From NCBI RefSeq assembly GCF_009725235.1, contig NZ_WJFC01000119.1:1-38636 (forward strand): a DNA stretch of 38,636 nucleotides, in the 5' to 3' direction. A program made the translations under genes and the position numbers. Shown here piece after piece: positions 15,356 to 25,914 of the stretch (positions within the stretch are counted from its first letter, which is position 1; each line of letters opens with the position of its first letter). This DNA comes from Scytonema sp. UIC 10036 (GTDB lineage Bacteria > Cyanobacteriota > Cyanobacteriia > Cyanobacteriales > Nostocaceae). The notes beneath the pieces are model-generated. The model had not been told where the DNA came from and searched no databases. It saw nothing but the letters and a program-made list of their open reading frames with translations.

Positions 15356-16324
15356 CTACTTAAACCAGAACGGAGGTAATAGGAATACAGGACCGTTGGG
15401 ATGAACGGCAATACTGCCAGACCGGAGATTGAGCCAAGTCTTAAAGATAGTTTCCACTTCTGGAGCTTCATTCACACTTCGAGGAATCATAGCTAAACCT
15501 TGTGTGAGATGATTGTGAGCACGACGACCATCAAAGCGGCTGTCTTTCCCATCTAGAGTTACATATAGTTCTACTGTCATTTCTGCTGAGGCGATAACTT
15601 GAGGAGTAGTAACATTACATGAAAAAACAGATGGAATAGCTACATAAGCGCAGAATTTTGACGGTGCAAAGCTTTTCAAGTATGGATCGAAAACAAAGTA
15701 AGTAATTGTACGTTTACCCCACAATTTTTGACCTTCATGACTATCTACATCTTTATTCCAACGTCGAAGGTTAAGCAATACCTCCATCATGTCACCCACA
15801 AAATGAATATGCCGTGCTGACGTTTTCAAGATAGTTTCTGTGACAGACAAAGCACGTTCAATTTCTGGTTCTACGGCAAGACCCATGCCTCTCAGAGTTG
15901 CCATGTCAAGATGGTTAAGATGCTTAATTTGTTTTCCAGACATATATGGAAACAACACTGTCTGGAAAGCACTCATACCGACATGACGCATGAGCAAGAT
16001 AGTATTCGCCGCTAAATTTCGCCGCCCACGATCTATATGAGGACTGACCATACTGATGAAGGTGTCAGTTTCTAACTGCGGCTCGAATAGGTGAGCAGTA
16101 GCAAATTTAGCATGGTTAGCTACTGGATCGGCTCGGCTGATCTCAAACTCGATCCATAGCCGCCTTGAACCATCATCCCGTTCTAGCAAGACATCTACAC
16201 GGGGGGCATAGCCTAAGAATTCAGCAAGATGTTTGGGCAAAACCCCTCTTTCATGGTGGCATAGCCATCCAGGGGCAGATTTGCGGATGAACTCTTGCTG
16301 AAGGTATGATGTCAAAACTCCCAT
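15356..16324 (-). CDS. uncharacterised protein, possible PD-(D/E)XK-like fold
   Basis: The product has 322 soluble residues with no signal peptide. Near the N-terminus PRVDVLLERDDGSRRLWIEF is followed by EISRADP. An Asp (44) lies about 15 residues before a beta strand with Glu59-x-Glu61, which resembles the D...(E)x(K/E) core of the restriction-endonuclease-like fold; Lys73 could complete it. The rest shows no recognised domain, with mixed helices and strands (HIHFVGDMMEVLLNLRRW, TITYFVFDPYLKSF). There is no methylase or helicase nearby, so restriction is not implied. It stands alone, with a HAD/glycosyltransferase relic downstream. Confidence 0.5.
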   Translation of the reverse strand: MGVLTSYLQQEFIRKSAPGWLCHHERGVLPKHLAEFLGYAPRVDVLLERDDGSRRLWIEFEISRADPVANHAKFATAHLFEPQLETDTFISMVSPHIDRGRRNLAANTILLMRHVGMSAFQTVLFPYMSGKQIKHLNHLDMATLRGMGLAVEPEIERALSVTETILKTSARHIHFVGDMMEVLLNLRRWNKDVDSHEGQKLWGKRTITYFVFDPYLKSFAPSKFCAYVAIPSVFSCNVTTPQVIASAEMTVELYVTLDGKDSRFDGRRAHNHLTQGLAMIPRSVNEAPEVETIFKTWLNLRSGSIAVHPNGPVFLLPPFWFK

Positions 16325-16593
16325 GCTTACAACTCAATAAGATAGATGCTACAATCATCCAATTTACGTGCAACTTCCGATTTTTACTTTGAATCAAGCA
16401 TGAGCTAGTTTGAGCCATTGCCAGAAGACGCAGTTGTTTATCGGGCACTGCTGCTATTGTAGTGATGGTAACAGCCAGTGCTAAACACGCAGCTACAGGT
16501 TTTATCGAAGCTAATCGTCCGTCCCACCTTGCACCGATTTTACTAGTTAACAGTAAAGGGAGTGCGAGTATGCTGCGGATAATACAGCAGTAT
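16325..16593. other. spacer with an unassigned coding-like remnant
   Basis: A minus-strand frame across about 16380-16590 has a hydrophobic stretch (VAACLALAVTITTIAAVP) like a signal or membrane segment, but no start or domain. I treat it as debris. The region separates two minus-strand genes. Confidence 0.3.
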
Positions 16594-16968
16594 CTAGCTA
16601 AGTAGTTTGTTAGATATCTCCAGCGCTAAACTAACAACAAATTTATCGTAAAGTTCGGCAGCGCGGTAATTATAAGTGTATATTCGCTTTTCCAAGTTAA
16701 CATCATAATCACTTTGCACCTCAACGTGGATTAAAATCCAAGCTTCTTTTTTGTCCAACAACCGAACTTTATAAAGTTTATCAGCCACTCCATCTCCAGC
16801 TTCTGCTGAAGCGGTAATATTTTGAAGCTCTTTATCCAGAGATTCAGGGGGTTGTGTCCAATCAACCGCTTTGTGTGCTTTGGGAAAGAAAAAGGATAAG
16901 AAGTCTTCAAAATATTCGTTTAAGGCTTCTTTCCAGCATTTATCATAGTTGGCTCTTACTTCACTCAT
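16594..16968 (-). pseudogene. Rpn-family nuclease/transposase-like protein, truncated
   Basis: The product begins MSEVRANYDKCWKEALNEYF, with LSFFFPKAHKAVDW and WILIHVEVQSDYD. These are hallmarks of the Rpn/PD-(D/E)XK family that is abundant in Nostocales, with the Glu-x-Gln of VEVQS as the nuclease core. Family members run to about 250-320 residues, but this frame ends after 124, shortly after YTYNYRAAELYDKFV. The C-terminal part is absent. Activity is doubtful. Members of the family promote RecA-independent recombination in Escherichia coli. Confidence 0.75.
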
Positions 16969-17213
16969 TTTGCTTTTACTAAATAATATTCACTTGGAAA
17001 AATTTGGTGTTGGCTTATTTTTTTAAGCAAGCATTTAGCTAGCTTTAATGGGCTTCAAAAGTACAATCTAATTCTTGTGGGTTTTAGTGTAATTTCACTC
17101 AAATTTTATTTTCAATTTATAATTTGAAATCTGTTATATGACGGTTCAACCTAAAGATAATTAAACTGCTTTATTAAAAAGCTTATCAAGCAGCAGAAGA
17201 ATTTTGGCTCAAC
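16969..17213. other. AT-rich spacer without a gene
   Basis: I see no ORF, repeat or RNA here. It should contain the promoter of the Rpn-like fragment. Confidence 0.5.
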
Positions 17214-17490
17214 CTAACTATCAAAAACGTCATTCATAGATACTACACCTACAAACTCTAGCCCAATCCTATGACAAGCATCTACGGTTGTTTTTGTATT
17301 AGACATAATTGGCTCTCCTGTTGCGCTAACTTGTGTGACTCCTCGTTCACGCCAAAATTCATTTCCTTTACGCCAGTCTATTTACCCTACTCTACTCAAC
17401 CACTTAACTAAATTCTCCGCAGGAACTCCTTCAAGGAATAAATCGCGAGCTAACATTCCCAATGCCTGGAAAACAACGGCACCAGCCCAC
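17214..17490 (-). pseudogene. C-terminal relic, possibly DndB/DGQHR-like
   Basis: One minus-strand frame reads VVFQALGMLARDLFLEGVPA, then NLVKWLSRVG, a TAA, and in the same frame IDWRKGNEFWRERGVTQ and MSNTKTTVDACHRI. The pattern of an IDW(R/S).(S/G)N...W motif followed by a SN..T...A segment resembles the C-terminus of DndB-type DGQHR proteins, but I am not sure. It lacks a start and has an internal stop. Confidence 0.4.
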
Positions 17491-17567
17491 ACTGATAATT
17501 TGATAGCGATCGCGTTCCGTATCAAAAATTTCTTCAACCTCAACCTTTCCGTAACTGGGCTTGTATT
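17482..17567 (-). pseudogene. XisI-family excision-controlling factor, relic
   Basis: The minus strand reads YGKVEVEEIFDTERDRYQII, then SVGW, the middle of XisI (normally about 112 residues). It is cut at the Gly-Trp by the neighbouring relic in another frame. XisI with XisH is linked to excision of the fdxN element in heterocysts, although many copies have no known element. Confidence 0.7.
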
Positions 17568-17696
17568 ACTGTGAGTATTTAGTCAGTAATTTCTCGATTA
17601 TATTCCGATATTTCTCTAAGATAGCCATTGCACTATTTCCTCACGAGCGACGTTATAAATCATAATGATGAAGCATATATGTATTTGGAGCTAGCA

Positions 17697-18944
17697 ATGC
17701 AAACTGTAGGAAAAGCCATCGATCCGGCAATGCCAAAGGTAATTGTCATTGGGGGTGGAATAGGTGGTTTGACTTTAGCCCGTGCGTGTCTTGACGTGGG
17801 AATTGAAGTTAAGGTGTACGAAAAGCGCCAACTTGATACCATGTTATCTGGGCCAGGAGGCATATTTATTCAGCGTAATGCTATGCGGATTTACCGCATT
17901 CTGTGGGGAGGCAGGATTTTCAACCGTTTTTACGAACAAGGAGGCAAAATTTTAAAGGGCGGGTTTTCTAGTAAAATTGGACATCCATTATACATTAACT
18001 CTCCAGAATTTGTTGGCGAAGAAGATTTGGGTGTCTGTCTTCTCAGACCTGAATTGCAACAGATTTTATATGAAGCTTTACCTCAGGGAACAGTGCAAAC
18101 TGGTATTGCTTTTAAAAGCTTTGAAGATACTGGAGATAGTGTAAAGGTTTACTTTCAAGATGGCAGTACAGAGACGGGAGATATTTTAGTCGGTGCTGAT
18201 GGTCTGTACTCTAAGGTACGTGCTTGTCTTAACGGTAAAGAGTTTTTAGAAGATCCGGTTTACAGTGGTATGTGTTGCTGGAGGGGATACTTTGACAGAG
18301 GGAACATACCGCTAGATCCACAATATAGTTGGATGGAATACTGGGGTCGGGGAAATCGCTTTGGCTATTTTGATGTTGGAGGAGATCGATTTTCCTTCTA
18401 TGCTTTTAACAACAGCAAAGTTGGTGGTAATGATGATGCAGTTGGCGGCTCCATCCAAGCGTTACGGCAAATTTTTTCTGATTATGCCCAACCAGTACCA
18501 GCTATTATTGAGGCTTTAGATAACAAGAAGATTTACCGAGATGATATTTTTGACAGGGAACCTTTAAGTACTGATTGGGGAAAAGGTCGGGTGACCTTAA
18601 TTGGAGACGCTGCTCATCCGGTACAACCAAATTTAGGTCAGGGTGGCTGTATGGCAGTGGAAGACGCCTTTGAAATTGCTAAGTTACTAACTCTCAGGGT
18701 TAACCACGAGCAAATTCCGTCACTATTGCGCCAGTATGAACGCAGCCGCAGCCAAAGGGTAACTCGCGTCTTTAATGTATCCCGCCAAGTAGGGACGCTT
18801 GGTCAAACTAACTCTTCTATAGGATGTTTCTTTCGTAACTGGGTTTACAAGCTGACTCCTACGTGGTTAGCTGATTTGCAATTTAAATGGTTGTTTGATT
18901 ACCAACCTTCATGGGAAAAGGTGGTATCTAAACCTGACATATAA
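17697..18944 (+). CDS. FAD-dependent aromatic-ring-type monooxygenase
   Basis: The frame is open from 17628, but the ATG at 17697 has GGAG seven bases upstream, giving 415 residues. The N-terminal dinucleotide-binding loop is VIVIGGGIGGLTLARACLD and the ribose Glu ends VKVYEK. The DG motif appears as DILVGADGLYSKVR. The GD motif is VTLIGDAAHPVQPNLGQGGC, which places FAD next to the substrate. This is the para-hydroxybenzoate hydroxylase fold, which uses NAD(P)H and O2 to hydroxylate or epoxidise aromatic or isoprenoid substrates; relatives include salicylate hydroxylases and zeaxanthin epoxidase. No pathway genes are beside it. No membrane segments or signal peptide are seen. Confidence 0.85.
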   Translation: MQTVGKAIDPAMPKVIVIGGGIGGLTLARACLDVGIEVKVYEKRQLDTMLSGPGGIFIQRNAMRIYRILWGGRIFNRFYEQGGKILKGGFSSKIGHPLYINSPEFVGEEDLGVCLLRPELQQILYEALPQGTVQTGIAFKSFEDTGDSVKVYFQDGSTETGDILVGADGLYSKVRACLNGKEFLEDPVYSGMCCWRGYFDRGNIPLDPQYSWMEYWGRGNRFGYFDVGGDRFSFYAFNNSKVGGNDDAVGGSIQALRQIFSDYAQPVPAIIEALDNKKIYRDDIFDREPLSTDWGKGRVTLIGDAAHPVQPNLGQGGCMAVEDAFEIAKLLTLRVNHEQIPSLLRQYERSRSQRVTRVFNVSRQVGTLGQTNSSIGCFFRNWVYKLTPTWLADLQFKWLFDYQPSWEKVVSKPDI

Positions 18945-19465
18945 CTTTTGGCTGAGATTGAGATTGGCAACTGAAATAGACAGCAAGCACCCGATCTCTC
19001 TCCAATCCCAATACACGAGCGGCTATTGTCATGCGTGCGATCGCTCTCCAAAAATAAACTCCATGTCAGGAAAGATACGAAATAATCAACACGGTGAACA
19101 TAATGCTGGTTTTCTCCGGACACTGTGTTTGTACTAGCCATATAATTAGCCTGCTATTAGATGCTTAAACAAGTTTATTTTTGAAAAAAAATATTCAAGT
19201 ATATGCGACGAATCTAATAAATTTATCCGAAAATTAGGTTTTCATCGTTGGTTAACAAATCTTCTAGGTTAATTGACAGATAAGCCCTATTTTGATTCAG
19301 GACATTAGTACTAAAATGTATAATTTACCTCATATAATTCAAAAATACAACAAACTTGATTTAGGTTGCGATACAGCTTCAGTTGTTAAGCCTTCGGCTT
19401 ATCGCTAGCGTCAAAGTTGTTGAAGTTAAAATTAGCCATCAAGGATAAGCGGTTAATAGACGGCA
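18945..19465. other. spacer of about 520 bases without a gene
   Basis: Short frames exist on both strands but none has coding character. The part from 19160 to 19340 is AT-rich and featureless. One GCGATCGC site lies near 19037. Confidence 0.5.
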
Positions 19466-19690
19466 CTATAGAATTTGGAAGGATTGCTCTAACGTTTTTG
19501 GATTTGGAAGAGGTTCGCCATTTTCCAAAGCCGTTTCAATTAATAGTTCGAGAACTTCTTGAGCATTCTTCAGCGCTTCTTCATAAGTATTTCCATGAGT
19601 ACAAGGCTGCATAACATTAGTGAACTCCGGCAGTAACACTACATAGCATTGATCTTCCTCTGACCATTGAATAACGATCGCGTACTTCAT
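19466..19690 (-). CDS. hicB: HicB-family antitoxin
   Basis: The product has 74 residues: MKYAIVIQWSEEDQCYVVLL, then PEF and GNTYEEALKNAQEVLELLIE, the single partially degraded RNase-H-like domain of HicB antitoxins. No C-terminal DNA-binding domain is present, so autoregulation may need the complex or another factor. Its ATG overlaps the stop of the toxin gene by ATGA, so the two are translationally coupled in hicA-hicB order. Confidence 0.85.
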   Translation of the reverse strand: MKYAIVIQWSEEDQCYVVLLPEFTNVMQPCTHGNTYEEALKNAQEVLELLIETALENGEPLPNPKTLEQSFQIL

Positions 19691-19917
19691 TTTTCAGTAT
19701 CCTCTGTTCCCTCTTGTTCCATTCTCTTAAGTTCTGCAAGTGCTTCATTAACTCGTTTTTCTAAATAAAGTTTTGCATCACTGCCATCCTTACCAGCAAT
19801 AATAATACTTTGAGAGAATTTTGGATGCGTCCACTTACTATGGCTACCTTTGCCCGGTTTATATGTAAACCCTGCTTGTAGTAACAAGTTTTTTAGTTCT
19901 CTAATTTTTTTGGGCAT
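19687..19917 (-). CDS. hicA: HicA-family mRNA interferase toxin
   Basis: The product has 76 residues with the dsRBD-like HicA fold. The catalytic His26 lies in KPGKGSHSKWTHP, the family motif, and the N-terminal helix IRELKNLLLQAGF is typical. HicA cleaves mRNA independently of ribosomes and is blocked by HicB. The C-terminal Glu/Lys-rich tail is a little longer than usual. It is the first gene of the pair. No promoter was identified with confidence in the upstream 100 bases. Confidence 0.85.
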   Translation of the reverse strand: MPKKIRELKNLLLQAGFTYKPGKGSHSKWTHPKFSQSIIIAGKDGSDAKLYLEKRVNEALAELKRMEQEGTEDTEK

Positions 19918-20056
19918 ATACTCAGTTTATTTTTACACCCTTACTCTGGACTTTTTGATTGCAGTTCCAACCCTAACGAACTGGATGATTGTTACAACCT
20001 TTCATAGATACGCACCATGGCGTGTCTTTACATTGTTTTTGGAGTTGTCTGTTATG

Positions 20057-20168
20057 TGGGAGGCGGAGCCTCCTATCAGGCATTCCCACGCAGAGCCTGG
20101 GAACGAGATGGTCTGGATCTTGGTCACCGCTCGCTTGCTGGTCACTGGTCACTAGTCACTGGTCACTG
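20057..20168. repeat. dispersed repeat (GGCGGAGCCTCC...GGGAACGA) plus TCACTGG heptamers
   Basis: GGCGGAGCCTCC, GCATTCCCACG and GCCTGGGAACGAG recur near 28805-28853, and partly near 25722-25752. GGTCACT/TGGTCAC heptamers follow at about 20138-20168, next to the end of priA. Confidence 0.7.
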
Positions 20169-22882
<2,714 letters not shown>

Positions 22883-23049
22883 AATCGTTACCTGGGAGGA
22901 GTCTAAATAATATTCGTCATCTGTTTGTTTATCTTAACCTTGCCAACTGAAGCTAACTGTTTGCAACCCTTCATCAAAAATGTAATTAGCAATACTGTCC
23001 TAAGACATAATACTTGATAAGTTTCCTCTTATGTAATCCGGAGATAAAT

Positions 23050-23244
23050 TCATCTCAACTTTAGATAGCGGTAAATCAACGGATGCCAGTTCGGATTCAA
23101 ATAGGCAATCTCCACTTTTTTCGCTTTATTTTCTCCGGATACGTAATGGAAAAGAAGCCTTTTCCGCCAATGATAGATATTCAAGCCTTGAAGTCTGTGA
23201 GATCCTTTATCAGAGAAGTCATTGCTAAAGTTTTTACCCATCAA
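23050..23244 (-). CDS. possible small protein upstream of priA
   Basis: The frame reads MMGKNFSNDFSDKGSHRLQG and ends KKVEIAYLNPNWHPLIYRYL plus three residues. Composition looks protein-like (KVEIAYLNPNWHPLIY), but I do not recognise it and no ribosome site is clear. A longer plus-strand frame overlaps it. It may be the 3' end of a larger gene broken by an indel, given the quality of this stretch. Confidence 0.3.
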   Translation of the reverse strand: MMGKNFSNDFSDKGSHRLQGLNIYHWRKRLLFHYVSGENKAKKVEIAYLNPNWHPLIYRYLKLR

Positions 23245-23897
23245 TTTGGTGCCACCAAGGGAAAGCTAACAGCAATGCACAGCCCGCAGCAAGAAGCTTA
23301 CATATCTTATGGTGGCTACCAAAGCAGAAAAAGTCAACTTTTTTAGAAAATCATATGAATATTTAAGGATCGCCGGGTAAAAAGATAACTTATGTAAAAA
23401 ATAAAAAATTAATTGAGAGGGGGTTTGAAATAGCTCTTTTGTAAGAAAAAATGAGAAGATATATGTCAGTGGTCTGACAGAATATCTGTAAAGCGCAATA
23501 GCGAAATAAGTTTAGGAAAGTATTATTTGTAACCAAAAGATGAAGACAACTCTATGGTTTAAGTGTTAAGATGAAGTATGAAATAAGCGTTGTCAATTAA
23601 AAAAACAGTTGTATGCTAGTTTCCCTATATCTTCTTCATACTTCAACCTCATTCCTACCTGTGACACCCCTGCTAGAGTTGTTAGCTGAAACACTTTAAC
23701 CAAAGAGGGAAGTTTTGGTAATGACGAGTAGATCCTCAACTTTAACCAAGGATATAGATACTGTTAAGGCTTTACATTTTGCACTTAAAACATACCCTAA
23801 GTGCGTATCTCCGTGGAAAAAGAAAACAAGCATTTCTACACATCTGTCACTATCACGTTAATTATGTACCTATGTACCAAACAGAGCAACAATCCTA
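23245..23897. other. long upstream region of the sigma factor gene
   Basis: No gene is called. The stretch is AT-rich, and the last 250 bases probably hold the sigma gene promoter and leader. Its true start could lie upstream of 23898, because in-frame ATGs at 23720-23880 are separated from the coding match by stops in this error-prone sequence. Confidence 0.4.
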
Positions 23898-25037
23898 ATG
23901 GAAACCATGAGTATTGCTGACTTAGGCACTATTGAATTGGAAACGACTGCTGATAATGAAGAATTAGCTTTCAATTTAGACGCAGTAGTAGACGCCGCAA
24001 TAGATGCAGCAATAGAAGAATCTGGAATCGCAGACAATTTAGAAACCGAAGATCGAGACGGAGACGGCATGCAGCAGCACGTCCTTCGGGGTATAACAAA
24101 ACCGAATATGATGACGCTGTAGGGGCATTTTTTAAAGAAATGGCGCGTTACCCATTGCTTAAAGCAGATGAAGAGGTAGAATTAGCGCGTCGAGTCAGAT
24201 TTTTAGAAGAATTTAGAGAATTACAAGCTTCTTTACATACAAATTGGGTATCAACCGGTAAACACTAGTGGCAGCCCAGTTAGGGATGACAGAAAAACAA
24301 TTAGAAAATCGCTTATATCAGGACGGGTCGCGAAACGCAAAATGATTCGCTCAAACCTAAGATTAGTTGTTTCCATTGCCAAACGATACTTAAATCGCGG
24401 GTTCTTTCCTGGATCTCATTCAAGAAGGTGCAATGGATTAAATCGTGCGACAGAAAAATTCGATCCGACAAGGGATATAAGTTCTCCACTTACGCCTACT
24501 GGTGGATTAGACAAGCAATTACACGAGCTATTGCCAATGATGCAAGACAATCCGCTTACCCATTCATATTGTTGAAAACTTAATAAACTCAAAAAAGCCC
24601 AGAGGGAACTCAAACAAAAACTTGGTCGCAATCCAACAGAGTTGGAGATGGCGGAAGCTTTAGAAATTCCTGCGCCACAACTACGCCAGCTTCAACAATT
24701 ACGACGTCAAGCCTTTCCTCAACCACCGTGTTGGTAAAGAAGAAGACAGGAACTCATGGATTTACTGGAAGATGAAGATAACCAATCTCCAGAAGCAAAA
24801 ATGAACGAAAGCATGATGCGCCAGGAGATATGGAAGTTTTGGCGATGTGCTAACTCCAAGAGAAAAAGACGTGTTTCTCTGCGCTATGGGTTAGTCACCA
24901 GCGAACCCTGCACTTGGAAGAGGTAGGCAATATGTTTAACCTCTCCGTGAAAGAGTTCGACAAATTCAAAGTAAAGCCATGCGGAGTTGCGCCGTCCTCA
25001 TATCGCTAAACGTTTGAAGGGTGGTTGTATGATGAGT
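23898..25037 (+). pseudogene. group 2 sigma-70 factor, frameshifted
   Basis: Segments in different frames follow the primary-sigma order. An acidic N-terminus (SIADLGTIELE) is followed by region 1.2 (GAFFKEMARYPLLKADEEVE). Region 2 gives [27 protein letters not shown] and [17 protein letters not shown]. Region 3 gives KLGRNPTELEMAEALEIPAP. Region 4 gives LTPREKDV, SLRYGL, LEEVGNMFNLSRER and KRLKGWL. Group 2 sigma factors of cyanobacteria (SigB-SigE) steer responses to nitrogen, carbon and light, and the 1.2 sequence is closest in my memory to SigC. About eight indels and a lost stretch in region 2 break the frame. Confidence 0.8.
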
Positions 25038-25156
25038 CATTAGTCATTGTCATTAGTCATTAGTCATTGGTCATTGGATTATCAATCTTTAAAATAAAAG
25101 GACAAATGACAAAGGACAAATGACAAATGACGAAGGACAAATCACAAAGGACAAAC
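25028..25156. repeat. heptamer repeats TCATTAG and GACAAAT/AAGGACA
   Basis: TCATTAG-type units run at 25035-25078. After 20 bases, GGACAAATGACAAA-type units run at 25098-25156 up to the acetyltransferase start. Both are tandem and imperfect. Confidence 0.75.
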
Positions 25157-25161
25157 AACTA

Positions 25162-25634
25162 ATGACTGTTTTACGTTTTGCTGAACCAGCGGATTGTGAT
25201 GCACTGTTTGAATTAGTTAAGGCGCTAGCAGAATACGAAAAGCTATCTCATGCTGTCACAGGCAATGCTTCCTTATTAAAAGAACACCTATTTGGAACGC
25301 CAAAATACGTAGAAGCAATAGTAGCAGAATATGCAGGGCAAACTGTAGGGTTTGCCCTATTCTTTTATAATTATTCAACATTTTTAACAAAGCAGGAATA
25401 TATCTAGAAGATTTGTTTGTTCTACCAGAGTTCAGAGGACAGGGTGTTGGGAATCTCTGCTGACAAAAGTTGCTCAAATAGCTGTAGAAAGAGGTTGTGG
25501 ACGATTGGAATGGAGCGTTTTGATTGGATGAGCCAGCTATTGCATTCTATCGCCGTATGGGAGCAACCGTTTTGGATGATTGGCGAATTTGCCGTGTCAC
25601 AGGCGAAGAATTGACTCGCTTGGGAAGAGGATAG
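25162..25634 (+). pseudogene. GNAT-family N-acetyltransferase, frameshifted
   Basis: From the ATG at 25162 the frame reads MTVLRFAEPADCDALFELVK, then LAEYEKLSHAVTG and VGFALFFYNYSTFLTKQ. A frame change gives IYLEDLFVLPEFRGQGVG (the acetyl-CoA pyrophosphate loop R-G-Q-G-V-G). Another gives AVERGCGRLEWSVLDWDEPA and AFYRRMGA, then DDWRICRVTGEELTRLG. It resembles diamine (spermidine-type) acetyltransferases. Three indels break it. Size and motif order are otherwise complete, so it may be intact in the real genome. Confidence 0.8.
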
Positions 25635-25760
25635 GGGATAGGGGATAGGGATTAGAGGTTAGGGAAGAGAAATAAAGTAGGGTGGGCAATGCCCTGGTGA
25701 ATGATGGGTCTGACCCCTCACCTCGTTCCCAGCCTCAGGCTGGGAACGAGAGTACCCCTA
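25630..25760. repeat. TAGGGGA heptamers and a CCCAGCCTCAGGCTGGG palindrome
   Basis: GATAGGG units run from 25630 to about 25668. GTTCCCAGCCTCAGGCTGGGAAC at about 25726-25748 is a perfect hairpin related to the repeats at 20057 and 28805. CCCCTACCCC units follow. Confidence 0.7.
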
Positions 25761-25914
25761 CCCCTACCCCTCTAGTTTGACAGCTTGTCTTTTGACAATA
25801 GCGCTCACCATCCGTAAGGATACATATGCTCTGACAAAAGTTATTTTTCTTTATACATTCATAGCTGCAATTGTCAAGAGCATTTATCAATAATTTGGTG
25901 TGGTGAGGCAGATA

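Noticed and set aside
23083..23346. Plus-strand 87-codon ORF upstream of priA
   Set aside because: It overlaps a more protein-like minus-strand frame and shows no domain or ribosome site.
25600..25914. Cobalamin riboswitch or Fur box before the TonB-dependent receptor
   Set aside because: I looked for the B12-box and for GATAATGATAATCATTATC-like sequence and found neither convincing; the region is mostly repeats.
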